From contig JAFIGS010000028.1 in assembly GCA_017849615.1 (NCBI GenBank), positions 1 through 64,000 of the forward strand: DNA of 64,000 bases. Reading direction: 5' to 3'. A program made the position numbers and the translations under genes. Shown piece after piece: positions 56,498 to 64,000 of this stretch (position 1 is its first letter; the number at the start of each line of letters is the position of its first letter). The stretch is from Pseudolabrys sp. Its GTDB lineage: Bacteria > Pseudomonadota > Alphaproteobacteria > Rhizobiales > Xanthobacteraceae. Under the pieces are notes generated by a model. It saw nothing but the letters and a program-made list of their open reading frames with translations. It was not told the origin of the DNA and made no database searches.

Positions 56498-57691
56498 ATG
56501 TCCAACTTCAACACCCTCGATCACGTCGACGTCAAAGGCAAACGCGTGCTGGTGCGCGTCGATCTCAACGTGCCGGTCGACAATGGCGTCGTCACCGACG
56601 CGACGCGCATTGAGCGCATCGGCCCGACCATCACCGAACTCGCCGACAAGGGTGCCAAGGTCATCCTTCTCTCGCATTTCGGCCGCCCCAAGGGCGTCGA
56701 TCCCAAGCAATCGCTCAAGCCGGTCGCCGCCGAAGTGGCGCGCGTCATCAAGCGCAAGGTCGGCTTCGCATCCGACTGCGTCGGCGAGGTTGCTGAAAAG
56801 GCCGTCGCCGCCATGCAGTCGGGCGCCATCCTCTGCCTCGAGAACACCCGCTTCCACGCCGGCGAGGAAAAGAACGATCCGGCCTTCGTCGAGCAGTTGG
56901 CGAAGCTCGGCGACATTTGGGTCAACGACGCCTTCTCCGCCGCGCACCGCGCCCACGCCTCGACAGAGGGCCTTGGCCACAAGCTGCCGGCCTATGCCGG
57001 CCGCGCCATGCAGGAAGAGCTGGTGGCGCTGACCCGCGCGCTCGAGCATCCGGAGCGCCCGCTGGCCGCCATCGTCGGCGGCGCCAAAATTTCGACCAAG
57101 CTCGAACTCATCGGCAATCTGCTCGCCAAGGTCGATTTCCTGATCATCGGCGGCGCCATGGCCAATACCTTCCTGCTCGCCCAGGGCAAGAACATAGGCA
57201 AATCGCTGGTCGAGGCGGACCTCGTCCCGACCGCACAGAAGATCATGGCGCAGGCCAAGGCCGACAAGCGCGATATCGTGCTGCCGGTCGACGTCGTCGT
57301 GGCGGAGAAATTAGAAGCTAATACGCCCTCGCGCGTGGTCGGCGTCGGCGACGTCGGCGATGCCGACATGGTGCTCGATATCGGGCCGAAGAGCGTCGAG
57401 CACGTTGTCTCGGTACTGGCCCGCGCCAAGACTTTGGTATGGAACGGCCCGTTCGGCGCCTTCGAGATGGAACCCTTCGACAAAGGCACCGTTTCCGTTG
57501 CCGAAGCGGCCGCCGAACTCACCCAGGCCGGCAAGCTGGTCACCGTCGCGGGCGGCGGCGATACCGTCGCGGCGCTCAACGCCGCGAACGTCACTGACCG
57601 CTTCACTTACGTTTCCGCCGCGGGCGGCGCCTTCCTCGAATGGCTCGAGGGCAAAGCCCTGCCGGGGGTTGAGGTTTTACGCGCCAAATAG
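56498..57691 (+). CDS. pgk: Phosphoglycerate kinase
   Basis: A 397-residue enzyme that makes ATP from 1,3-bisphosphoglycerate. '[11 protein letters not shown]' near 24-34, '[18 protein letters not shown]' near 57-74 and '[15 protein letters not shown]' near 143 are standard. The nucleotide-binding '[16 protein letters not shown]' is near 315-330. The start at 56498 ('[15 protein letters not shown]') is the usual one. Confidence 0.97.
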   Translation: MSNFNTLDHVDVKGKRVLVRVDLNVPVDNGVVTDATRIERIGPTITELADKGAKVILLSHFGRPKGVDPKQSLKPVAAEVARVIKRKVGFASDCVGEVAEKAVAAMQSGAILCLENTRFHAGEEKNDPAFVEQLAKLGDIWVNDAFSAAHRAHASTEGLGHKLPAYAGRAMQEELVALTRALEHPERPLAAIVGGAKISTKLELIGNLLAKVDFLIIGGAMANTFLLAQGKNIGKSLVEADLVPTAQKIMAQAKADKRDIVLPVDVVVAEKLEANTPSRVVGVGDVGDADMVLDIGPKSVEHVVSVLARAKTLVWNGPFGAFEMEPFDKGTVSVAEAAAELTQAGKLVTVAGGGDTVAALNAANVTDRFTYVSAAGGAFLEWLEGKALPGVEVLRAK

Positions 57692-57697
57692 CCAATG

Positions 57698-57790
57698 GTC
57701 ATTCCGGACGCCGCGCAGCGGCGATCCCGAATCCGGCGGCACAGTTTGTATCTGGATTCCGGGCTCGGCCTGCGGCCGTCCGGGAATGAC
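57698..57790. repeat. Hairpin repeat family A, copy 6
   Basis: Edges GTCATTCCGG and CCGGGAATGAC. Left stem gccgcgcagcggc; right stem ggcctgcggcc. Its centre reads CGAATCCGG / TGGATTCCG. It fills the gap between pgk and fba, both on the plus strand. Confidence 0.75.
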
Positions 57791-57813
57791 GAATGAGAGA
57801 GGGGAGACACCTG

Positions 57814-58839
57814 ATGAATCTCGCTGACCTGAACAAAGTCGCGATCGCCATGACCGCCAACGGCAAGGGCATCCTGGCCGCCGACGAATCCACCGGCACC
57901 ATCAAGAAGCGTTTCGATGCGATCGCCACCGAGAACACCGAAGACAATCGTCGCGATTATCGCGAGCTGATGTTCCGCACCGCCGAGGCCATGAAGAGCT
58001 ACATCTCGGGCGTCATCCTCTACGACGAGACCATCTGGCAGAAGGCGAAGGACGGCACGCCGCTCGTGAAGCTGATCGAGCAGGCCGGCGCCATCCCCGG
58101 CATCAAGGTCGATGAAGGCACCAAGCCGCTGCCGAACTGCCCGGGCGAACTCATCACCATGGGCCTCGACAAGCTACCCGATCGCCTGCCGAAGTATTAC
58201 GAGGCCGGCGCGCGCTTCGCCAAATGGCGCGCGGTAATCGATATTGGCGCCGGCATTCCGAGCTACGCCGCGATCTCGACCAACGCGCATGCGCTGGCCC
58301 GCTACGCGGCGCTATGCCAGGCCAATCAGATCGTGCCGATCGTCGAGCCGGAAGTGCTGATGGACGGCGAGCACGACGCCGACCAGTGCTACATGGTCAC
58401 CGAGTTCATGCTCAAGGAAACCTTCCAGCAGCTCTATTATCAGAAGGTCGCGCTCGAAGGCATCGTGCTCAAGCCGAACATGGTCGTGCCCGGCAAGAAG
58501 TCGTCGAAGAAGGCTTCGGTGCAGGAAGTCGCCGAGAAGACCGTGAAGCTGCTCAAGGCCTGCGTGCCCGGCGCGGTGCCAGGCATCGCCTTCCTTTCCG
58601 GCGGCCAGTCGGACGAAGAAGCCACCGCCCATCTCGACGCCATGAACAAGATCGGCAATCTGCCCTGGAACCTGACCTTCTCGTACGGCCGCGCCCTGCA
58701 GGCGGCGCCGCAGAAGGCCTGGTCGGGCAAGGCCGCGAATGTGGGCGCCGCGCAGGCCGCGTTCATCCACCGCGCGAAGATGAATTACCTTGCCGCCAAG
58801 GGTGAGTGGAAAGCGGACCTCGAGAAGAAGGCGGCGTAA
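57814..58839 (+). CDS. fba: Fructose-bisphosphate aldolase, class I
   Basis: A 341-residue Schiff-base aldolase. 'MTANGKGILAADESTGTIKKRFDA' is the start of the conserved core, 'VEPEVLMDGEHDADQC' is near 190, and the Schiff-base lysine lies in 'GIVLKPNMVVPGKK' near 230. 'GIAFLSGGQSDEEAT' binds the phosphate. It is class I, as in animals, rather than the class II zinc enzyme. GAGGGGAG precedes the ATG at 57814 by 6 bp, so an ATG at 57793 is rejected. Confidence 0.95.
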   Translation: MNLADLNKVAIAMTANGKGILAADESTGTIKKRFDAIATENTEDNRRDYRELMFRTAEAMKSYISGVILYDETIWQKAKDGTPLVKLIEQAGAIPGIKVDEGTKPLPNCPGELITMGLDKLPDRLPKYYEAGARFAKWRAVIDIGAGIPSYAAISTNAHALARYAALCQANQIVPIVEPEVLMDGEHDADQCYMVTEFMLKETFQQLYYQKVALEGIVLKPNMVVPGKKSSKKASVQEVAEKTVKLLKACVPGAVPGIAFLSGGQSDEEATAHLDAMNKIGNLPWNLTFSYGRALQAAPQKAWSGKAANVGAAQAAFIHRAKMNYLAAKGEWKADLEKKAA

Positions 58840-58916
58840 TCTTAATCCGTCACCCTGAGATGGCCGCCGCAGGCGGCCCATCACAAGTCGGCTTCAGCCG
58901 ACTTGTGCGGATCACA

Positions 58917-58948
58917 AAAAAGGCCGCCCTCACCGGGCGGCCTTTCTT
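58917..58948. terminator. Rho-independent terminator after fba
   Basis: A stem AGGCCGCCC / GGGCGGCCT with a 5-6-base loop, A-tract on the left and TTTCTTCT on the right, so it can act in both directions. It separates fba from the convergent small exported protein gene. Confidence 0.8.
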
Positions 58949-58994
58949 CTACGCGTCGGCGTTTCCCGCAAGCGCGGGAAGCGCCGCGCTAACT

Positions 58995-59183
58995 TTACGG
59001 GCAGTCGGTCTTGGTCACCGCGGTGTCCGCGCCGAGAGCGCGCTCCTTGGTCGTCACGGTGGTCGATGTCTCCGGCGCGACAACGGCGGCCGGCTGGTCG
59101 GTCGTGACGACAGTAGTCTGGGCGTACGCGGCAACGGCGCCGAGCGCGGTCGCGAGAACGATGGCAGTCAGTTTGAATGTCAT
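58995..59183 (-). CDS. Small exported protein (62 aa)
   Basis: A 62-residue protein with a signal peptide ('KLTAIVLATALGAVAAYA', cleaved after A-Y-A). The mature 40 residues are Val/Thr-rich ('TTVVTTDQPAAVVAPETSTTVTTKE') and end in 'DCP'. AGGAGG lies 7 bp upstream of the ATG. No family is recognised; such small proteins occur in Hyphomicrobiales envelopes. Confidence 0.65.
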   Translation of the reverse strand: MTFKLTAIVLATALGAVAAYAQTTVVTTDQPAAVVAPETSTTVTTKERALGADTAVTKTDCP

Positions 59184-59350
59184 CGGTCGCCTCCTGTGGG
59201 CTTTCATGCTCGCCCTAACGCGTCCATCGCCTTCCTGTTCCGGCGCATCGGGCGGAAATGCCGCAGCTCTGCGGTGCCGCCATTGAACGGAGGGCGTCAA
59301 CGCCTTACCGTGACCGCCGCTCCAAACAACGAATGAATTGAGGAAATGCC

Positions 59351-59983
59351 GTGATCGATCTCTACACCTGGACCACACCCAATGGCCGCAAGGCCTCCAT
59401 CATGCTCGAGGAAACCGGCCTGCCCTACACCGCCCACGCGATCGATATCGGCAAGGATGAGCAGTTCAAGCCGGAGTTTCTCAAGATCGGTCCGAACAAC
59501 CGCATCCCGGTGATCGTCGATCGCGACAATGGCATGTCGCTGATGGAATCGGGCGCGATCCTGATCTGTCTCGCCGACAAGACCGGCAAGTTCATGCCGA
59601 AGTCCGGCGAAGGCCGCTACAAGGTCATCGAATGGCTGATGTGGCAGATGGGCGGCCTCGGGCCGATGGTCGGCCAGGCGCATCATTTCCATAAGCAGAA
59701 TCCCGGCAAGGTGCCTTACGCCGAGGAGCGCTATCTCAAAGAAACGCAGCGGCTCTACAAGGTGCTCAACACCCAGCTCGCCAAGGGCGACTATGTTGCC
59801 GGCGATTATTCGATCGCCGATATCTCGATCTGGCCGTGGGTGTCGCGCTTCGAATGGCACGGCGTCGATCTCAACGACTTTCCCGACGTCAAGCGCTGGT
59901 ATGTGACCGTCGCCGGCCGTCCGGCGGTGCAGAAGGGCTATCAGGTGCCCAAGAACACGGGCGCGATTCCGATGCCGACGTAG
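59351..59983 (+). CDS. Glutathione S-transferase family protein (YfcG/YghU-like)
   Basis: A 210-residue protein with a thioredoxin-like N-domain ('IDLYTWTTPNGRKASIMLEETGLPY', 'NNRIPVIVDRDNGMSLMESGAIL') and an all-helical C-domain ('GDYVAGDYSIADISIWPWVSRFEWHGVD'). The pattern 'TPNGRK' and the 'ESGAI' glutathione site place it with YfcG/YghU disulfide-bond reductases. The start codon is GTG (59351). Confidence 0.9.
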   Translation: MIDLYTWTTPNGRKASIMLEETGLPYTAHAIDIGKDEQFKPEFLKIGPNNRIPVIVDRDNGMSLMESGAILICLADKTGKFMPKSGEGRYKVIEWLMWQMGGLGPMVGQAHHFHKQNPGKVPYAEERYLKETQRLYKVLNTQLAKGDYVAGDYSIADISIWPWVSRFEWHGVDLNDFPDVKRWYVTVAGRPAVQKGYQVPKNTGAIPMPT

Positions 59984-60008
59984 CGGCGAAGCAGGCGCAG
60001 ACAAAAAA

Positions 60009-60028
60009 GCCCCGGCTTGCGCCGGGGC
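60009..60028 (-). terminator. Terminator of the Arg/Tyr-rich protein gene
   Basis: A perfect stem GCCCCGGC / GCCGGGGC with a 4-base loop, followed on the minus strand by TTTTTTG. It starts 24 bp after the stop at 60052. Confidence 0.8.
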
Positions 60029-60051
60029 CTGTCATTTCTATCGCCGTTTGC

Positions 60052-60390
60052 TTACGGGCAGAACCACACCGGCTCGACCATGATGCAGCCGCGGCGATTC
60101 CAGTCGCGCGGACGCGCCTGGTAGCGATGCCAGCCGCGCGGCGCCGAGCCGTAGCGATGACCGGCGCGATAACGCGGCGGCGGCGAGCCGTAGCGATGGC
60201 CGGCGCGATAACGCGGCGGCGGCGCTGCGTGGCGGCGATAATGACGGCGGTCATCGCGGCGATATTGCACATCGATGACGTGCGTCTGCTGCTGACTGAC
60301 GCCCTTCATCGGCGCGGCCGGGGCCGCGGAAGCTGTCGAGACGGCAAAACCGCAAATCAACAGTGCGCCAGCGATAAGAATGGCTTTCAT
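60052..60390 (-). CDS. Exported Arg/Tyr/His-rich protein with tandem repeats
   Basis: A 112-residue protein with a signal peptide ('ILIAGALLICGFAVSTASA'). The mature part is basic and contains two 13-residue copies of 'PPPRYRAGHRYGS', then 'APRGWHRYQARPRDWNRRGC' and ends 'PVWFCP'. The duplication is also visible in DNA as a 39-bp tandem repeat (about 60146-60223). No domain is recognised. Confidence 0.7.
   Translation of the reverse strand: MKAILIAGALLICGFAVSTASAAPAAPMKGVSQQQTHVIDVQYRRDDRRHYRRHAAPPPRYRAGHRYGSPPPRYRAGHRYGSAPRGWHRYQARPRDWNRRGCIMVEPVWFCP
60146..60223. repeat. 39-bp tandem repeat in the Arg/Tyr-rich gene
   Basis: Two copies of a 39-bp unit starting GAGCCGTAGCGATG differ at a single base within most of the length. 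It encodes the duplicated 13-residue block of the exported protein and is a slippage-prone or recent duplication. Confidence 0.7.
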
Positions 60391-60763
60391 GAAGCTCCTC
60401 CACTTCAAATGTCGGGACGACGTCAACGCTCGTACCCGAAGAATGTTCAGTGACGAATGCCACTGATCATTCAACGCGGCTACGCCACGAACCCTGCGGG
60501 CAACCGAATGAATGCCGCATATCGACGGGAAACAGTTAACAAGCCGTCTCCCGGCATGGCCCCGATGAATGGCTGTTCAGGCCGCACTCTCGCGCATCGA
60601 AAAGACTATATTCCCTTCCACAGGTTGTCCGTCGGCCGCAGGCCGGCATATTGGCCACACCATTGTCGGGTCGCGATCAGGCTGATATCCGGAGACCCGC
60701 CGCGCGCAGAACGGCCCGTTCGCACGCCCCTTTTCCGCCCGATTGAGCTAGCATCCCGCCCCC
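60391..60763. other. Gene-free stretch before thiE-like gene
   Basis: 373 bp with no gene I can support. It should hold the divergent promoters for the exported protein and the ThiE-like gene; I see no certain -35/-10. One TTAAC half site is at 60536. Confidence 0.5.
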
Positions 60764-61423
60764 ATGGCCCAGCGTCCGAAAAATCCCGAGCCACGCCCGC
60801 AGCCGCGGCTCTATCTCGTCACGCCGCCGGTCGGCGACGCCGACGCCTTCGCACCGGGGCTTGAGGCAGCGCTGGGTGCCGGCGATGTCGCGGCCGTGCT
60901 GCTGCGCCTGACCGACGGCGACGACCGCACGCAGATCAACCGCGTCAAGGCGCTCGCCCCAACGGCTCAGACGTCGGGCGCCGCCCTGCTGCTCGACGGC
61001 CACGCCGCATTGGTCGCGCGCGCCGGCGCTGACGGTGTCCACGCAGCGGCGGCGGATGTCTCCGATGCGCTGGAAGCGCTCAAACCCGATTGGATCGTGG
61101 GCGTCGGAGCGGCCACGAACCGCCACGACGCCATGACCGCGGCCGAGGCCGGCTGCGACTACGTCATGTTCGGCGAGCCGGACGCGCGCGGGCACCGTCC
61201 GCCGTTCGACGCCGTGCTCGAGCGCGTGTCGTGGTGGGCCGAAGTGTTCGAAATGCCATGCGTCGCCTATGCCGGCGCCGCCGAGGACATCGCACCGCTG
61301 ATCGCTGCCGGCGCCGATTTCATCGCGGTCGGATACGAGGCCGGCGACTGGATCTGGCGCGATCCCGCCCGCGCAATCGCGGCGCTGAAGCCGCACCTGG
61401 CCCTCCCCGAGACAGCGTCATGA
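60764..61423 (+). CDS. ThiE-like thiamine phosphate synthase
   Basis: A 219-residue TIM-barrel protein of the ThiE/TenI family. 'RLYLVTPPVGDADAF' starts the barrel, 'LLLDGHAALVARAGADGVHAA' follows, and 'AAEAGCDYVMFGEP' and 'AYAGAAEDIAPLIAAGADFIAVG' form the phosphate site. The usual ThiE motif is modified here, so I prefer ThiE-like over certain ThiE. Its stop overlaps the Sel1 gene start (ATGA). Confidence 0.75.
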   Translation: MAQRPKNPEPRPQPRLYLVTPPVGDADAFAPGLEAALGAGDVAAVLLRLTDGDDRTQINRVKALAPTAQTSGAALLLDGHAALVARAGADGVHAAAADVSDALEALKPDWIVGVGAATNRHDAMTAAEAGCDYVMFGEPDARGHRPPFDAVLERVSWWAEVFEMPCVAYAGAAEDIAPLIAAGADFIAVGYEAGDWIWRDPARAIAALKPHLALPETAS

Positions 61424-62397
61424 GTTGCTTTCGCGTCGCGCTGGCCCTCTCGTTCGCGCTTCTGGCCGCGCAGGCGCAGGCGCAGAGCAGGCTGCCCGCC
61501 TCGCCGCCGCTGCCGCCGCCCGCTCCGCAGGGCCAGGCGCCGGCGGTCGATCCGAACGCCGATCTCGCTTATGGCGCATTTCAGCGTGGCTACTTCATGA
61601 CCGCCTTCAATGAGGCCTCGAAGCGCGCGCAGCAGAATGACCCGGCCGCGATGACCCTGCTCGGGGAGCTCTACGCCAATGGTTACGGTGTCGGGCGCGA
61701 CGACGCCAAGGCCGCGCAGTGGTACAAGAGCGCCGCGGCGCAGGGCAACCGCGATGCGCTTTTTGCACTCGCCATGTTCGCCTTCGAAGGCCGCGCCGGA
61801 TCGAACAATCCATCCGAAGGGACGCGCCTGCTCGGCGAGGCCGCCAGGCTTGGTCATCCCGCGGCCAACTACAATCTCGGGCTGCTCTATTTGCAGGGCC
61901 AGCAATTCGCGCAGGATTTCGGTCGCGCCGCCGAGCTGTTCAAGGTCGCCGCCAGTGCCGGCAGTTCGGAAGCGCAATACGCGCTCGCCACCATGTACAA
62001 GGAAGGCCGCGGCGTCCCGAAAGACGCCAAGCAGGCCGCGCTGCTGATGGCGCGGGCCTCGATCGCCGGCAATGTCGACGCCATGGTTGAGTTCGCCATC
62101 ATGCAGTTCAACGGCGAAGGCACCGACAAGAGCGAACCTGCCGCCGCCGAGACCTTCCTGCGCGCCGCCCGCCGCGGCTCACCGATCGCGCAAAACCGCC
62201 TCGCCCGTATTCTTATGGCAGGCCGCGGCCTGCCCGCCGACCCTGTTGAAGCCGTCAAATGGCACACCATCGCCAAGGCAGCGGGCGCCGGCGATCCCGA
62301 ACTGGATGTCTTCGTGTCCAAACAAACCCCGCAGGTCCGCGAGGCGGCCGACAAGGCCGCCAAGCGATGGCTGTCCACGACGGTCGAAGCGCCTTAA
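61420..62397 (+). CDS. Sel1-repeat protein
   Basis: A 325-residue exported protein. A signal peptide ('VALALSFALLAAQAQA') and a Pro-rich stretch precede about six Sel1-type TPR repeats ('AMTLLGELYANGYGVGRDDAKAAQWYKSAAAQGN', 'PAANYNLGLLYLQGQQF', 'AQYALATMYKEGRGVPKDAKQAALLM'). Such repeats bind partners and often regulate envelope or exopolysaccharide. ATG 61420 overlaps the ThiE-like stop by 4 bp, so translation is coupled. Confidence 0.87.
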   Translation: MSCFRVALALSFALLAAQAQAQSRLPASPPLPPPAPQGQAPAVDPNADLAYGAFQRGYFMTAFNEASKRAQQNDPAAMTLLGELYANGYGVGRDDAKAAQWYKSAAAQGNRDALFALAMFAFEGRAGSNNPSEGTRLLGEAARLGHPAANYNLGLLYLQGQQFAQDFGRAAELFKVAASAGSSEAQYALATMYKEGRGVPKDAKQAALLMARASIAGNVDAMVEFAIMQFNGEGTDKSEPAAAETFLRAARRGSPIAQNRLARILMAGRGLPADPVEAVKWHTIAKAAGAGDPELDVFVSKQTPQVREAADKAAKRWLSTTVEAP

Positions 62398-62452
62398 CCC
62401 CCCTTCGGCGCGCCGCTTGACGAGCGGCAACGAGCCGGGCAGACCCACCGCC

Positions 62453-63241
62453 ATGCACCACTCCGCTTTGTTGAACGTCATGATTGCCGCGGCGCGCAAG
62501 GCCGCCCGCTCGCTCAAGCGCGATTTCGGCGAGGTCGAAAACCTGCAGGTCTCGCTCAAGGGGCCGGCCAATTTCGTCTCGGCCGCCGACCGCCGTGCCG
62601 AAGAAACGCTCTATGCCGAGTTGAGCAAGGCGCGCCCGGGCTACGGCTTTCTCGGCGAGGAAGGCGGTATCCGTGAGGGCGATGACAAAACGCATCGCTG
62701 GATCGTCGATCCGCTCGACGGCACCACCAATTTCCTGCACGGCATCCCTCAGTTCGCGATCTCGATCGCACTTGAGCGCGAAGGCGCGATTGTCGCCGGC
62801 CTCGTCTACAATCCGGCGAACGACGAACTGTTTATTGCCGAGAAGGGCAAAGGCGCCTTTCTCAACGATCGCCGCATCCGCGTCAGTGGCCGCAAGCAGC
62901 TGCGCGAGGCTGTGCTCGCCTGCGGCCTCGCCCATATCGGCCACGGCGATCACGCGGTGGTGAAGCGCGAGACCGGCGCCATGCTCGGCGAGGTCGCGGG
63001 CCTGCGCCGGCTCGGCGCCGCCGCGCTCGATTTGGCCTGGGTCGCGGCCGGCCGGTTCGACGGATACTGGGAACGCAGCCTCAGCCCCTGGGACGTTGCG
63101 GCCGGCATTATTCTGGTGCGCGAGGCCGGCGGCTTCGTCTCGGACTGCGAAGGCGCCGACGAGATGCTGGAAAAAGGCGCCGTTGCCGCCGGCAACGAGA
63201 CCATCTGCAAGGAAATCGTGCGGGTGCTCAAGGCGGCGTGA
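62453..63241 (+). CDS. Inositol monophosphatase family protein
   Basis: A 262-residue phosphatase. 'FLGEEGG' and 'WIVDPLDGTTNFLHGIPQFAISIAL' contain the metal-binding Glu and Asp residues, and 'GYWERSLSPWDVAAGIILVREAGGFVSD' is the C-terminal signature. It resembles SuhB. The ATG at 62453 ('MHHSALLNVMIAAARKA') fits the family. Confidence 0.92.
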   Translation: MHHSALLNVMIAAARKAARSLKRDFGEVENLQVSLKGPANFVSAADRRAEETLYAELSKARPGYGFLGEEGGIREGDDKTHRWIVDPLDGTTNFLHGIPQFAISIALEREGAIVAGLVYNPANDELFIAEKGKGAFLNDRRIRVSGRKQLREAVLACGLAHIGHGDHAVVKRETGAMLGEVAGLRRLGAAALDLAWVAAGRFDGYWERSLSPWDVAAGIILVREAGGFVSDCEGADEMLEKGAVAAGNETICKEIVRVLKAA

Positions 63242-63406
63242 TTTTGCCCGCCTGCGAAGCGACCGTAATTTCAGCCCAATCCGCGCTTTTATGAGTTCCG
63301 GCGGCCCTGCCGGATCATTTTTCCTTGCCACCGGTCTGTGCCATATTGATCGGCGATATTGACGCGCCGGATTCGCCGGCTCTGGCAAGCAAGGCCTCGC
63401 AACCTG

Positions 63407-64000
63407 ATGGCAAAAGACGTCGATCCGCTCAAATTGTCTTCGCCCCGCATCTTCCTGTTCCGGATGTCGGTGTTCATCATTCTGGGCGGCTTGATCGCCT
63501 TCCTGCTCTACAAGCAGATCCACATCGCCTTCATGGCCAATCCGGGCCTCAACGGCGTGATCATCGCGGTGCTGCTGATCGGCATCGTGCTGGCGATCCG
63601 CCAGGTGGTCCGGCTCTATCCGGAAATCGCCTGGGTCAACAATTTTCGCCTCGCCGATCCCGGCCTCGCGGTCGAGCGCCCGCCGGTGCTGCTGGCGCCG
63701 ATGGCCGCCATTCTCGGCAGCCGCGTCGGCCGCATGGCGATGTCGCCGCAACTGATGCGCTCGATCCTCGATTCGATCGCCACCCGTCTCGACGAGGCGC
63801 GCGACATCCTGCGGTATATGACGGGCCTGCTCGTCTTCCTCGGTCTGCTCGGCACATTCTGGGGTCTGATCGAAACCGTCGGCTCCGTCGGCAATGTCAT
63901 CCAGAGCCTCAAGCCGGGCGGCGATGCCGCCGCGACGTTCGACACCTTGCGCGACGGCCTTGCCGCGCCATTGTCCGGCATGGGCATCTCGTTCTCGTCC
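63407..64000 (+). CDS. MotA/TolQ/ExbB-type proton channel (cut by window end)
   Basis: The frame starts 'MAKDVDPLKLSSPRIFLFRMSVFIILGGLIAFLLY' and runs off the window at residue 198. Helices lie near 20-36, 48-65 and 142-165; 'YMTGLLVFLGLLGTFWGLIETVGSVGNV' is the MotA/ExbB-like motif. In Hyphomicrobiales such genes usually precede an OmpA/MotB-like gene. The 3' end is not in view. Confidence 0.85.
   Translation, partial: MAKDVDPLKLSSPRIFLFRMSVFIILGGLIAFLLYKQIHIAFMANPGLNGVIIAVLLIGIVLAIRQVVRLYPEIAWVNNFRLADPGLAVERPPVLLAPMAAILGSRVGRMAMSPQLMRSILDSIATRLDEARDILRYMTGLLVFLGLLGTFWGLIETVGSVGNVIQSLKPGGDAAATFDTLRDGLAAPLSGMGISFSS

Overview
The window looks like ordinary chromosome from a high-GC alphaproteobacterium of the order Hyphomicrobiales (Rhizobiales), probably near Bradyrhizobium, Rhodopseudomonas, Pseudolabrys or Xanthobacteraceae. 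The evidence is the gene order ruvCAB-ybgC-tolQRAB-pal-cpoB-tilS-ftsH, a PetP/PetR-like regulator pair next to ilvE, a 6S RNA between zapA and the 5-formyltetrahydrofolate cyclo-ligase gene, CtrA-type boxes and a cluster of GANTC (CcrM) sites. I see no rRNA, tRNA, CRISPR array, insertion sequence or prophage. Species was not determined; this placement rests on gene families and gene order only.

Region by region. (1) 1-10.3 kb: ubiK diverges from an lgt-midA-pgeF operon; then come a lipoprotein gene, prs, and two unrecognised membrane/Ig-like genes (6206-8327). A YdjM-type hydrolase gene interrupted by an in-frame TGA and a YbjN gene complete this stretch. (2) 10.4-24.1 kb: proC, a TetR regulator, a sensor kinase/response regulator pair with a PetP-like MarR regulator, ilvE, a two-domain kinase, three transport systems (MFS, EamA, AzlCD), RraA and a secreted phytase-like protein. 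(3) 24.2-45.3 kb, minus strand: the conserved envelope and recombination locus ruvC-ruvA-cdd-ruvB-ybgC-tolQRAB-pal-cpoB-tilS-ftsH. It appears to carry three insertions: cdd between ruvA and ruvB, an accessory block between ybgC and tolQ, and an RND efflux pair between pal and cpoB. (4) 45.4-53 kb: a TauE-like exporter, mgtE, yebC, an unrecognised methyltransferase-like protein, ymdB, fcl, 6S RNA, zapA and a DUF4164 gene. (5) 53.2-58.9 kb: a carbon-metabolism cluster tkt-gap-pgk-fba (class I). (6) 59-64 kb: small exported proteins, a glutathione transferase, ThiE-like, Sel1-repeat and inositol-phosphatase genes, and a MotA/TolQ/ExbB-type channel cut by the window end.

Two hairpin repeat families occupy many intergenic gaps: a GTCATTCCGG-bounded element (seven copies plus one half copy) and a CCCGGGAC-type element (three copies). 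The least-described material, in my view, is: a shared palindromic operator that links a TetR gene to a DUF2852 gene 2.6 kb away; two perfect TTAA-N7-TTAAC boxes; eight GANTC sites within 249 bp; the two-gene Ig/membrane cassette at 6.2-8.3 kb; and a pair of strong inverted repeats in the pal leader.
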